A DNA stretch of 64,000 nt from Methylorubrum aminovorans (lineage in GTDB: Bacteria; Pseudomonadota; Alphaproteobacteria; Rhizobiales; Beijerinckiaceae): NCBI RefSeq assembly GCF_022179725.1, contig NZ_BPRC01000012.1, forward strand, positions 1 to 64,000, in the 5' to 3' direction. Below, piece after piece: positions 35,984 through 44,735 of the stretch. The stretch's first letter is position 1. Every line of letters starts with the position of its first letter. A model generated the notes under the pieces. That model searched no databases, was not told the DNA's origin, and worked only from the letters and a program-made list of their open reading frames with translations. A program made the position numbers and the translations under genes.

Positions 35984-36015
35984 GGAGCGGAGCCGGGATC
36001 GTCCGGCTCCGCTCC
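35984..36015 (+). terminator. Hairpin between dnaA and dnaN
   Basis: A perfect 13-bp stem (35984-35996 with 36003-36015) and 6-nt loop starting 8 bp after the dnaA stop, with no T-tract. It may end most dnaA transcripts. The rest of the 331-bp dnaA-dnaN gap has no gene and must then contain a separate dnaN promoter. Confidence 0.65.
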
Positions 36016-36306
36016 GCAAGGGCCATCGGCTGTGTCCTTCGATGTGAGGAGCGGTCCGGCGCGGATCGACACCCTCAGGGATGAGCCCCTCGAGGGACGG
36101 GACAGCGCGGAGGTCGCCCTTGCCTTCGTGGGAGCGCTTCGCCAAGCTGTTCAGCCCGCTCCGCACTGGCGTGCCTCGCGAAACGTCCCGTCACCGACCA
36201 GCCCTCCGGCCGCGATGGCGGGAGGGGCGTTTCGAGAGAGTCGCGCCGTTTTCGGGCCTGACCGACGGCGGACCGGCCGATTGTTCAAGAGACGACGGGT
36301 TTTCCG

Positions 36307-37428
36307 ATGAGAGTCACAGTCGAGCGCGCGGCCCTCCTGAGATCGCTCGGCCATGTCCACCGGGTGGTGGAACGGCGCAACACGATCCCGATCCTCTCCA
36401 ATGTCCTTCTCCGCACGGGCGAGAACGGCCTGCAGTTGAAGGCGACCGACCTCGACATCGAGGTGACCGAGACCGTCGCCGCGGACGTGCTCGACGCCGG
36501 CGCCACCACCGTCCCGGCCCACGTCATCTACGACATCGTGCGCAAGCTTCCCGACGGCGCACAGGTCTCGCTGGAGACCTCCGGCGAAACCGGTCAGATG
36601 ACGATCCGCTCCGGCCGCTCGCGCTTCGCGCTCGGCGCCCTCCCTGAGGGCGATTTCCCCGACCTCGCTGCGGGTGAGCTGCCGCATTCCTTCGCGATTC
36701 CTGCGTCCGAACTGAAGCAGCTCATCGAGAAAACGCAGTTCGCGATCTCGACCGAGGAAACGCGCTACTACCTCAACGGCATCTACTTCCACACCGTCGA
36801 GGTCGAGGGCGCGCTCAAGCTGCGGGCGGTGGCGACCGACGGCCATCGGCTCGCCCGGGTCGAGACCGAGGCGCCGGAAGGAAGCCGCGGCATGCCGGGC
36901 ATCATCGTTCCGCGCAAGGCGGTGGCCGAGATCCAGAAGCTCGTGGACGATGGCGGCGAGAGCGTGCAGGTCGAACTGTCGCCTGCCAAGATCCGGCTGA
37001 CCTTCGCCGGTGGCGTGACCCTGATCTCGAAGCTGATCGACGGCACCTTCCCCGACTATCAGCGGGTAATCCCGACCGGCAACGACAAGCGCCTGACGGT
37101 GGAGCGCGATGCCTTCGCCAAGGCGGTGGACCGTGTTTCGACCATCTCGTCCGAGCGCGGCCGCGCGGTGAAGCTCGCCATGGGCGATGGTCGTCTCGCG
37201 CTATCGGTGACTAACCCGGATGCCGGTTCTGCGACCGAGGAGCTCGATGTCGATTACGAGGCCTCCGCCCTCGATATCGGCTTTAACGCCCGCTACCTCC
37301 TCGACATCACCGCGCAGTTGCAGGGTGATACCGCCCTGTTCAGGCTCGCTGATCCCGGCTCGCCGACTTTGATCCAGGATCGCGAAGGGGCGCCGGCGCT
37401 CTACGTGCTGATGCCGATGCGCGTGTAA
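36307..37428 (+). CDS. dnaN: DNA polymerase III beta subunit (sliding clamp)
   Basis: A 373-residue clamp that forms a dimeric ring around DNA and tethers polymerase and repair factors. It begins MRVTVERAALLRSLGHVHRV and carries the three repeated domains, with NTIPILSNVLL, the central FAISTEETRYYLNGIYFH, ATDGHRLARVE, and ISKLIDGTFPDYQRVIP. The C-terminal YVLMPMRV forms part of the protein-binding pocket. The length is standard. It lies 331 bp after dnaA and 41 bp before recF. Confidence 0.97.
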   Translation: MRVTVERAALLRSLGHVHRVVERRNTIPILSNVLLRTGENGLQLKATDLDIEVTETVAADVLDAGATTVPAHVIYDIVRKLPDGAQVSLETSGETGQMTIRSGRSRFALGALPEGDFPDLAAGELPHSFAIPASELKQLIEKTQFAISTEETRYYLNGIYFHTVEVEGALKLRAVATDGHRLARVETEAPEGSRGMPGIIVPRKAVAEIQKLVDDGGESVQVELSPAKIRLTFAGGVTLISKLIDGTFPDYQRVIPTGNDKRLTVERDAFAKAVDRVSTISSERGRAVKLAMGDGRLALSVTNPDAGSATEELDVDYEASALDIGFNARYLLDITAQLQGDTALFRLADPGSPTLIQDREGAPALYVLMPMRV

Positions 37429-37469
37429 GTCCGCTTCCGGCGCTCGCCGGATCGGATATATCGCTCACG

Positions 37470-38627
37470 ATGGACACGCTGCCGGGAGGCACCCGCCTCA
37501 CCCGCCTGATCGCCCGCGACTTCCGCAACCACGTCGATCTCGACCTCGCCACGGCGCGCCGCTTCGTGGCGCTCATCGGCGAGAACGGGGCGGGCAAGAC
37601 CAACATCCTTGAGGCGGTCTCGCTGTTCTGCCCCGGTCGGGGTCTGCGCCGGGCCGATCTCGCGACCATGGCGCGGGTCGGCGGGCCGGGCGGCTTCGCC
37701 GTTTCGGCGACGTTGGAGACGGCCGAGGCCGAGCACCGGCTCGGATCCGGCTACGAGCCGCCGGGCTATGACGGCCGCGGCACCCGCGTCTGTCGCATCG
37801 ATGGGGCGCCGGCCCCCTCCCCCGTCGCCTTCTCGGAATTCCTGCGGATCGTCTGGCTGACGCCGGATTTCGACGGACTGTTCCGCGGAGCGGCCGGTGA
37901 CCGGCGCCGCTTCCTCGACCGGCTGGTGCTCGCCGTCGATGCCGGCCACGGCGCCCGCGTCTCGGCGATGGAGCGGGCCCTGCGCTCGCGCAATCGACTC
38001 CTCGACGAGCGCCCCGACGACGGTCGCTGGCTCGACGCGGTCGAGCGCGAGGTGGCCGAACTGGGCGTCGCCGTGGCGCTCGCCCGGCGCGAGACGGTCG
38101 AACGCCTCGACCGACTGATCGCCGACACACGCGACGATGCCGCGCCTTTCCCCTGGGCCTCCCTGCGGTTGGAGGGTGATCTCGACGACCTTGTCGCGGT
38201 CTGGCCGGCGCTGGAGGCCGAGGATCGCTTCCGCCGTGCGCTGATGCAGGGCCGCCACCGCGACCGGGCCGCTGGCCGTACTCTAATCGGACCGCAGACC
38301 ACCGATCTCGTCGTGCGCCACGGCCCGAAAGACGTGCCCGCCGCCACGGCCTCGACCGGTGAGCAGAAGGCGCTTCTGATCGGCCTCGTGCTGGCCCATG
38401 CCAGACTCGTTCGGGCGATGAGCGGCCTCACGCCCCTCATTCTTCTCGACGAGGTGGCCGCTCATCTCGATCCGCGGCGGCGCGCTGGGCTGTTCGACGC
38501 CCTCGAAGCACTCGAGGGGCAGGTCTGGATGACGGGCGCCGACCCGGCCCTGTTCGTCGAGTTGGAAGGGCGAGCCGACATCATCAAGATCGCGGACGGA
38601 CGTATCGTCACGTCGAGTGTTGACTGA
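37470..38627 (+). CDS. recF: DNA replication and repair protein RecF
   Basis: A 385-residue SMC-like ATPase that helps load RecA on gapped DNA. Walker A is GENGAGKTNILEAVSLF, the RecF-specific region includes FLRIVWLTPDFDGLF and DRRRFLDRLVLAVD, the signature motif is ATASTGEQKALLIGLVLAHA, and Walker B is PLILLDEVAAHLD. A D-loop-like segment and VWMTGADPALF close the chain. It is the third gene of dnaA-dnaN-recF. gyrB, the common fourth member, is absent here; lysE-like follows after 8 bp instead. Confidence 0.96.
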   Translation: MDTLPGGTRLTRLIARDFRNHVDLDLATARRFVALIGENGAGKTNILEAVSLFCPGRGLRRADLATMARVGGPGGFAVSATLETAEAEHRLGSGYEPPGYDGRGTRVCRIDGAPAPSPVAFSEFLRIVWLTPDFDGLFRGAAGDRRRFLDRLVLAVDAGHGARVSAMERALRSRNRLLDERPDDGRWLDAVEREVAELGVAVALARRETVERLDRLIADTRDDAAPFPWASLRLEGDLDDLVAVWPALEAEDRFRRALMQGRHRDRAAGRTLIGPQTTDLVVRHGPKDVPAATASTGEQKALLIGLVLAHARLVRAMSGLTPLILLDEVAAHLDPRRRAGLFDALEALEGQVWMTGADPALFVELEGRADIIKIADGRIVTSSVD

Positions 38628-38635
38628 GAGGTCGA

Positions 38636-39247
38636 ATGCCTCTGTCGAGCATCATGCTGTTCGCCGCCGTCTATGGGGTCGCGGTGGCCTCTCCCGGACC
38701 CGGCGTCTTCGCGCTTGTCGCCCGTGTTCTGGCGCGCGGCACGCGCGGCATCCCAGCCTTCGTCGCGGGCTTCATTGTCGGTGATCTGATCTGGTTCGCG
38801 ATGGCGGCGACCGGATTCGCGCTTCTCGCGCAGAGTTTCGCGACACTCTTCATCGCAATCCGCTACATCGGCGCGGCTTATCTCGCCTACCTTGCATGGT
38901 GTGCCTGGACCGCGCCGGTCGAGCCTCTCGAAGGTGATCCCGTGCGTGGGGAAACCGGAATGCGCCTGTTCCTCGGCGGTTTGGCCCTGACGCTCGGCAA
39001 TCCCAAGGTCGTCCTGTTCTTCCTCGCTCTATTACCGACCGTGATTGATCTCGAACGTATCAGTCCGCTCGGGATGATCGAGGTTGCCGCGACGATCGTG
39101 GTCGTTCTCAGCACGACCTTCGCCGCCTACACCCTGGCCGCTGTCCGAGTCCGGCGTTTCTTCGACTCGGTTCGTGCGCGGCGGGCGGTAAATCGCGGAG
39201 CCGGTACCGTGATGGCGGGTGCCGCTCTCGCCGTTGCAACGCGGTGA
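38636..39247 (+). CDS. LysE-family amino-acid exporter
   Basis: A 203-residue membrane protein with about six hydrophobic helices. The opening YGVAVASPGPGVFALVARVL contains the family PGP motif, followed by GIPAFVAGFIVGDLIWFA and YIGAAYLAYLAWCAW; LGNPKVVLFFLALLP is the second conserved element. Relatives (RhtB, LeuE) export amino acids or homoserine lactone; the substrate here is unknown. It starts 8 bp after recF and may be co-transcribed, though with no functional link. Its last ~140 bp overlap a minus-strand VapB-like frame. Confidence 0.9.
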   Translation: MPLSSIMLFAAVYGVAVASPGPGVFALVARVLARGTRGIPAFVAGFIVGDLIWFAMAATGFALLAQSFATLFIAIRYIGAAYLAYLAWCAWTAPVEPLEGDPVRGETGMRLFLGGLALTLGNPKVVLFFLALLPTVIDLERISPLGMIEVAATIVVVLSTTFAAYTLAAVRVRRFFDSVRARRAVNRGAGTVMAGAALAVATR

Positions 39248-39506
39248 GCCTCAAGGACCGAGCGGGGTGGTATCCCGTTCTGCCACACCCGTCTGCCTTC
39301 GGCCGGTACAACGCGACTTCGCGCACCGTTGTCATCTCGGAGAGCCGCAACGCGTTGACGAGGGCGACCCGCAAAGCTTCGATCTTGTCCACCCGCCGCA
39401 AAGCCGCCAGATCGTGATCCAGCCGATCGGTCTCGTCGATCACAAGGGACCTGGGGGCGAAACCTCGACTGCCATTGCCGCGCCGCTCCTGTAACGTAGA
39501 CCCCAT
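39108..39506 (-). CDS. Possible orphan VapB-like antitoxin (remnant)
   Basis: A 132-residue open frame. Only residues ~18-75 look like a protein: [20 protein letters not shown] followed by [17 protein letters not shown]. This resembles the short antitoxin pattern of the Rv0623/VapB group (an I-D-x-E-x-D-R-L start, then K-x-E-A-L-R-x-A-L). The C-terminal third overlaps the lysE-like gene antisense and is Arg-rich, so the true protein is probably shorter or the gene is decayed. No PIN-domain toxin lies on this strand nearby, and no clear ribosome-binding site precedes the ATG. Confidence 0.35.
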   Translation of the reverse strand: MGSTLQERRGNGSRGFAPRSLVIDETDRLDHDLAALRRVDKIEALRVALVNALRLSEMTTVREVALYRPKADGCGRTGYHPARSLRLTALQRRERHPPSRYRLRDLPPAAHEPSRRNAGLGQRPGCRRRRSC

Positions 39507-39563
39507 CCCGGATCGGTGTCAGTCGCCGCGTCCTTTCTTCCTCGCCCGAACCTCCGAGTCCCG

Positions 39564-41411
39564 ATGTCCCAACGCCTCGACGAGGCCCGTGCCGCGCTGA
39601 AAAAAACCTTTGGCTACGACGACTTCCGTCCCGGCCAGGACGAGGTGATCGGCGCCGTGCTCGACGGCGCGGACGTGTTCGCGGTGATGCCGACGGGCTC
39701 AGGCAAGTCGATGACCTACCAGCTACCCGCACTGGTGGATGCGGGGCTCACCGTGGTGGTCTCGCCCCTGATCGCGCTGATGCACGATCAGGTGCAGCAG
39801 ATGCACGCCTTCGGCATCGAGGCCGCGACCCTGAACTCGACGGTGGCCGAGGTGACCTCGCGGGAGACGTGGCGCAAGATCCGCTCCGGCGACCTACGGC
39901 TACTGTTCGTCTCGCCCGAACGCCTGCTGATGGACTGTTGCATGGAGGCCTTGCGCGGGGCCGGCGTGCGGCGGCTCGCGGTGGACGAGGCGCACTGCGT
40001 CTCGCAATGGGGCCACGACTTCCGACCCGAATATCGTGAGATCGCTCGCGCCCGCGAGGCGCTCGGCAACGTCCAGACGCTGGCGCTGACCGCCACCGCC
40101 GACGCGGCGACCCGAGCCGAGATCGCCGAGCGGCTCTTTCCCGCCGGCCGTTCCCCCAAGACTTTCGTCCACTCCTTCGATCGGCCGAACATCCGGCTGA
40201 CCTTCCAGCCGAAGGACAACCCGACCCGCCAGTTGGAGCGCTTCTTGCGCGACCGGCGGGCGGAGAGCGGCATCATCTACTGCTCGTCGCGCAAGCGCGT
40301 GGAGCAACTCGCCGATACCCTGAAGGCGGACGGATTCAACGCCCTGCCCTACCATGCCGGTCTCGACCAGGGCACGCGGGCGCGCAACCAGGACACCTTC
40401 CTGCAAGAGGACGGCGTGGTGATGACCGCCACGATCGCCTTCGGCATGGGCATCAACAAGCCGGATGTGCGCTACGTCTGTCACGCCGACATGCCGACCA
40501 ACATCGAGGGCTACTATCAGGAGATCGGCCGCGCCGGCCGCGACGGGCTGCCCTCCGACACCCTGACTCTCTACGGCCTCGACGATATGGCGCTGCGCCG
40601 CCGCCAGATCGATGAGAAGGAGATCTCGGAGGAGCGCCGCCGGGTCGAGCGACGCAAGCTCGAGGCGATGATCGCGCTGTGCGAGGGCGCCGCCTGCCGC
40701 CGTCAATCGCTGCTCGGCTATTTCGGCGAGGCGAGCGAGCGCTGCGGCCGCTGCGATCTCTGCCGCAGCGGCGTCTCGCTCATCGACGGCACCGTGGCGG
40801 CGCAGAAGCTGCTGTCGGCGATCGTGCGCACCGGCCAGCGCTTCGGCGCGGCCTATGTCTGCGACGTCGTCCACGGGAAGGAGAGCGAGCCGATCCGCCG
40901 CAACGGCCACGCCGCGCTGAAGACCTTCGGCGTCGGCAACGACAAGCCGGTGGCCGCGTGGCGCGCGCTCCTGCGCCAGCTTTTCGCAGCCGGGGCGGTC
41001 GCCGAGAACACCGACGGCTATGGTGGCCTCGTCATGACCGAGAAGGGCGAGGCGATCCTGTTCGGACGCGAGAGGATCGAGGTCCGGCCCGACCCCGAAC
41101 CGAAGAAGGCCGAGCCGAAGAACCGCCGGCCTGCAGCCCGCGACGACGACGCCAATGCGCTGAGTGAGGCGGACGAGGCGCTGTTCCAGCATCTGCGGGG
41201 CCTGCGCGCCACCATCGCCCGGGCGGAAGGCATCGCCGCCTTCATGGTGTTTCCCGATCGTACCCTGATCGAGATGGCGCGCTCGAAGCCCGTCGATCTC
41301 TGGGCGCTGCGCACGGTCCACGGCGTCGGCGAGCGCAAGCGCGAGGCCTACGGTGAGCGGTTCACCGACGCGATCCGCGAGTTCCTCGACGACGCCAAGA
41401 AGGCCGGCTGA
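39564..41411 (+). CDS. recQ: ATP-dependent DNA helicase RecQ
   Basis: A 615-residue 3'-5' helicase acting in recombination and fork repair. It starts [20 protein letters not shown], ahead of [15 protein letters not shown]. Helicase motifs: Walker [19 protein letters not shown] box [22 protein letters not shown] in [12 protein letters not shown], and motif [14 protein letters not shown]. The zinc-binding region has four cysteines ([26 protein letters not shown]), followed by a winged-helix domain and a C-terminal HRDC domain ([30 protein letters not shown]). The architecture is complete. Confidence 0.96.
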   Translation: MSQRLDEARAALKKTFGYDDFRPGQDEVIGAVLDGADVFAVMPTGSGKSMTYQLPALVDAGLTVVVSPLIALMHDQVQQMHAFGIEAATLNSTVAEVTSRETWRKIRSGDLRLLFVSPERLLMDCCMEALRGAGVRRLAVDEAHCVSQWGHDFRPEYREIARAREALGNVQTLALTATADAATRAEIAERLFPAGRSPKTFVHSFDRPNIRLTFQPKDNPTRQLERFLRDRRAESGIIYCSSRKRVEQLADTLKADGFNALPYHAGLDQGTRARNQDTFLQEDGVVMTATIAFGMGINKPDVRYVCHADMPTNIEGYYQEIGRAGRDGLPSDTLTLYGLDDMALRRRQIDEKEISEERRRVERRKLEAMIALCEGAACRRQSLLGYFGEASERCGRCDLCRSGVSLIDGTVAAQKLLSAIVRTGQRFGAAYVCDVVHGKESEPIRRNGHAALKTFGVGNDKPVAAWRALLRQLFAAGAVAENTDGYGGLVMTEKGEAILFGRERIEVRPDPEPKKAEPKNRRPAARDDDANALSEADEALFQHLRGLRATIARAEGIAAFMVFPDRTLIEMARSKPVDLWALRTVHGVGERKREAYGERFTDAIREFLDDAKKAG

Positions 41412-41514
41412 CCGGCGTCGTCCCCTCGCGACCCGAGCTGAAGCTCTCCTGTCGGACGAACCGGCGACTCGGTTGGACCCCCCGTCGCACGCAAGCGGAC
41501 TTGCCACGCAAGGG

Positions 41515-41535
41515 TTATCCACATATTGTCCACAG
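41515..41535 (+). promoter_or_regulatory. Two adjacent DnaA boxes
   Basis: A perfect DnaA box TTATCCACA (41515-41523) and a one-mismatch box TTGTCCACA (41527-41535), in the same orientation and 12 bp apart. They lie about 80 bp upstream of the conserved hypothetical gene at 41618, in a 206-bp gap. They could place that gene under DnaA control or titrate DnaA. This is the only perfect box I saw in the window. Confidence 0.65.
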
Positions 41536-41617
41536 GAAGAACATAACGCGAACATCGGCCGTCAGCTGAGGCGGCATTCTTCCGTCCACGGACCCGGTCC
41601 ACAGCCTGGGGACAACC

Positions 41618-42304
41618 ATGAGAACCGCCGACAAGCAGATCGCCGACATCCTCGTGCGCTATGGCGAGCCCTTCGCGGGCAATGTCTGGCGCGTGCAGGG
41701 CACCGCCGTCATCTATCACAAGACGCTGGAACGGATTGCCGGCCACACCAAGATCCGCTTCGATCCGCCGACCCTGCTGCGCAGCGAGCGCGACGAGGCG
41801 GTGATCCTCGTCACCGGCCGCATGCCCGGTGAGAAGGCCGGCGAGGAGCGGGTCGAGTGGTCGATCGGCGAGGCGCTGGTCAACGTGAACTACCGCGTCT
41901 CCGGCCGGCAGGCGGCCTATGTCTACGCCATGGCCGAGAAGCGGGCGAAGGACCGGGTCATCCTCAAGCTGATCGAGCTGCACGGCCTCGTCTATTCCGA
42001 GGAGGAGGCGGACGAATTCCGCCAGAACCAGCCGATGGCGATCCGCGCCGTGGATGAGGATTTCGACGCCTCCCCGGCCTTCGACGAGGTGACCGAGCAG
42101 GAAGCCGACCTCAAGCGGCTGATCGATGAGGCGGAAACGATCAACGCCGTCACCGACCTGATGCTCGACGAGCGCACCCAAGCCACCCTCAACGCCATGC
42201 CGCACGGCACCCGCGAGGAGGTGCGCGACTACGCCAAGGCGCGCTTGCGGGCGCTCGGCTGGCCCCCGGCCAAGAAGGCCGGACGCGGCAGCCGCGCCGC
42301 CTAA
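41618..42304 (+). CDS. Conserved phage-like protein of unknown function
   Basis: A 228-residue cytosolic protein. The N-terminal ~115 residues form the distinctive part: IADILVRYGEPFAGNVWRVQ, GTAVIYHKTLERIAGHTKI, VNYRVSGRQAAYVYAMAEKR, then AKDRVILKLIELHGLVYSEE. I recall similar proteins in rhizobial genomes and phages, where they are left as hypothetical; the AYVYAMAEKRAKDR helix is reminiscent of single-strand annealing proteins, but this is a weak resemblance. It sits between recQ and a RecD2-type helicase, with DnaA boxes upstream, which suggests a DNA-processing role. Confidence 0.8.
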   Translation: MRTADKQIADILVRYGEPFAGNVWRVQGTAVIYHKTLERIAGHTKIRFDPPTLLRSERDEAVILVTGRMPGEKAGEERVEWSIGEALVNVNYRVSGRQAAYVYAMAEKRAKDRVILKLIELHGLVYSEEEADEFRQNQPMAIRAVDEDFDASPAFDEVTEQEADLKRLIDEAETINAVTDLMLDERTQATLNAMPHGTREEVRDYAKARLRALGWPPAKKAGRGSRAA

Positions 42305-42368
42305 TCGGTTCCCGAACGAGAAGCCGTCTGGCGGAGCCTCGGCCATCCTGGGCTCCGCCCTGGACCCG

Positions 42369-42388
42369 CGAAAGGTCTCGACCTTTCG
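42369..42388 (+). promoter_or_regulatory. Near-palindromic hairpin upstream of recD2-like gene
   Basis: A 9-bp inverted repeat (42369-42377 with 42380-42388) and 2-nt centre in the 99-bp gap before the helicase gene, 15 bp ahead of its GTG start. It could be an operator or a hairpin that ends the upstream transcript. Confidence 0.4.
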
Positions 42389-42403
42389 AAACCATGACGG
42401 GGT

Positions 42404-44593
42404 GTGAGCATGAACGCGCCGGTCCGGCCGCCCGATCTCGACCTGCTCGCCGGCTCGGTCGAGCGGGTGACGTTCCATAGCGCCGAGACCGGCTTCTGCG
42501 TCCTCAAGGTTCATGCGCGGGGCAAGCGCGACCTCGTGCCGGTGGTGGGCCACGCCCCCGCGATCGCCGCGGGCGAGTGGCTGACGGCCTCGGGGCGCTG
42601 GGTCACCGACCGCGAGCACGGCCTCCAGTTCCGTGCCGACACGCTCCAGGTGACGCCGCCGACGGGGATCGAGGGCATCGAGCGCTATCTCGCCTCCGGC
42701 CAGATGCGCGGCATCGGCCCGATGATGGCCAAGCGCATCGTCGCCGCCTTCGGCGAGGCGGTCTTCGAGATCATCGAGGCGGAGCCCGCCCGCCTCACCG
42801 AGGTCGAGGGGATCGGCCGCAAGCGCGCCGCTCGTATCGTAAAGGGCTGGGCCGAGCAGAAGGCCGTGCGGGAGATCATGATCTTTCTGCACGCACACGG
42901 CGTCGGTACGGCGCGGGCGACCCGGATCTTCCGCACCTACGGCGGGGACGCGCTGAAGGTGATGGCGGAGGATCCCTATCGCCTCGCCCGCGACATCCGG
43001 GGCATCGGCTTCCGCACAGCGGACGCGATCGCGTTGCGCCTCGGCCTCGCCCGCGAGGCGCCCCAGCGGCTCGCCGCCGGCGTGTCGTACGCGCTCCAGA
43101 CGGCAATGGACGAGGGCCATTGCGGCCTACCCGTCGAGCGGCTGGTGGGCCTCGCCGCCGATCTCCTCGACGTCGCGCCCGATCTCGTCCGCGTTGCCGC
43201 GGCGTTGGCGCTGCGCGAGGGTCGCGAGGTTGTGGCCGATACGCTGCGCGGCGAGCCCTGCCTGTTTCTCAAGGGCCTGCACGGCGCCGAGCGCGCCATC
43301 GCGATGCGGCTCGCCGAGCGCGCCGCCGGCACCCCGCCCTGGCCGCCGATCGACCTCGCGATGGCTCGCCCCTGGGTCGAGGCGAAGACCGCCAAGACGC
43401 TCTCCGCCTCGCAGGCCGAGGCGGTCGAGCTGGTGCTGCGCTCCAAGCTCTGCGTGCTCACCGGTGGCCCCGGTGTCGGCAAGACCAGCACCCTCGACGC
43501 AATCCTGCGCATCCTTACGGCCAAGGGCGTGCGGGTGCTGCTCGCCGCCCCCACAGGCCGCGCGGCCAAGCGCATGGCCGAGCAGACGGGGCTGGAGGCC
43601 CGCACCCTTCACCGCCTGCTGGAGATCGACCCGCGCAACGGCGGCTTTCAGCGCGCTGAGGACAATCCCCTTGATTGCGACCTCCTCGTCATCGACGAAA
43701 CCTCGATGGTTGACGTGCCGCTGATGAACGCCGTTCTCAAGGCGGTGCCGGACCATGCCGGCCTGATCCTCGTCGGCGACGTCGATCAGTTGCCCTCCGT
43801 TGGCCCCGGTCAGATTCTCGCCGACGTGATCGCGTCGGGCCGGGTGCCGGTGGCCCGCCTCACCGAGATCTTTCGCCAAGCGGCGGAGAGCCGGATCGTC
43901 GTCAACGCCCACAGCATCAACACCGGCCGGATGCCGGTCACGGCGCCCAAAGGCGAGGCGAGCGACTTTTACCTCGTCGAAATCGAGGATGCGGACCAGG
44001 GCGTCGAGACACTTGTCGAGCTCGTGACCCGGCGCATCCCGCAGCGCTTCGGCCTCGATCCAGCCCGCGACATTCAGGTTCTGACGCCGATGATCCGCGG
44101 CTCGCTCGGCAGCCGCAACCTCAATCACGCCCTGCAGCGGGTGCTGAACCCCGCGCCGCCGGCGCAGGTCGAGCGCTTCGGCTGGCGCTTCGCCCCCGGT
44201 GACCGGGTGATGGAGACCCGCAACGACTACGACCGCGACGTGTTCAACGGCGATCTCGGCACGGTCAGCGCCATCGATTCCGAGGAGGAGGCGCTCGTGG
44301 TCGATTTCGATGGGCGCCCGGTGATCTATCCCTTCGGTGAACTCGACACGCTTGTGCCGGCCTTCGCCACCACGATCCACAAGGCGCAAGGCTCGGAATA
44401 CCCGGCGGTGGTGATCCCGGTGGTCACGCAGCACCGCACCATGCTCGCGCGCAACCTGCTCTATACCGGTGTCACCCGTGGGCGCCGCCTCGTGGTGCTG
44501 GTCGGCCAGCGCCGGGCGATCGGCATGGCGATCCGCGAGGCGGCCTCGCGGCGGCGCTGGACCAAGCTGCGGGAATGGCTCGAAGCGGGCTGA
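42404..44593 (+). CDS. recD2: RecD2-type 5'-3' DNA helicase
   Basis: A 729-residue superfamily 1B helicase of the RecD2/TraA type. The N-terminal region has an OB-like fold (VERVTFHSAETGFCVLKV) and a tandem helix-hairpin-helix region (MRGIGPMMAKRIVAAFG, LTEVEGIGRKRAARIVKGW, RDIRGIGFRTADAIA), characteristic of RecD2 and absent from RecBCD RecD. Helicase motifs: Walker A LTGGPGVGKTSTLDAIL, APTGRAAKRMAEQ, Walker B VIDETSMVDVPLM, GDVDQLPSVGPGQIL, and C-terminal TTIHKAQGSEYPAVV with LLYTGVTRGRRLVVLVG. The start is GTG 42404 or ATG 42410. It follows the phage-like gene and recQ on the same strand, forming a repair cluster. Confidence 0.92.
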   Translation: MSMNAPVRPPDLDLLAGSVERVTFHSAETGFCVLKVHARGKRDLVPVVGHAPAIAAGEWLTASGRWVTDREHGLQFRADTLQVTPPTGIEGIERYLASGQMRGIGPMMAKRIVAAFGEAVFEIIEAEPARLTEVEGIGRKRAARIVKGWAEQKAVREIMIFLHAHGVGTARATRIFRTYGGDALKVMAEDPYRLARDIRGIGFRTADAIALRLGLAREAPQRLAAGVSYALQTAMDEGHCGLPVERLVGLAADLLDVAPDLVRVAAALALREGREVVADTLRGEPCLFLKGLHGAERAIAMRLAERAAGTPPWPPIDLAMARPWVEAKTAKTLSASQAEAVELVLRSKLCVLTGGPGVGKTSTLDAILRILTAKGVRVLLAAPTGRAAKRMAEQTGLEARTLHRLLEIDPRNGGFQRAEDNPLDCDLLVIDETSMVDVPLMNAVLKAVPDHAGLILVGDVDQLPSVGPGQILADVIASGRVPVARLTEIFRQAAESRIVVNAHSINTGRMPVTAPKGEASDFYLVEIEDADQGVETLVELVTRRIPQRFGLDPARDIQVLTPMIRGSLGSRNLNHALQRVLNPAPPAQVERFGWRFAPGDRVMETRNDYDRDVFNGDLGTVSAIDSEEEALVVDFDGRPVIYPFGELDTLVPAFATTIHKAQGSEYPAVVIPVVTQHRTMLARNLLYTGVTRGRRLVVLVGQRRAIGMAIREAASRRRWTKLREWLEAG

Positions 44594-44735
44594 GCGGAAT
44601 GTTGTCACCGTATTGCCCTCGCCCCAGGCCTTGCTCATCGTGTAGGCAGCGGGTGAACGGGCGGCGCGGTCGGCGTGCCCGGCCCTTTCAAAAGGCGAGC
44701 GACCCACCATTCCTGATCCCGACTCCACGCAGCCG

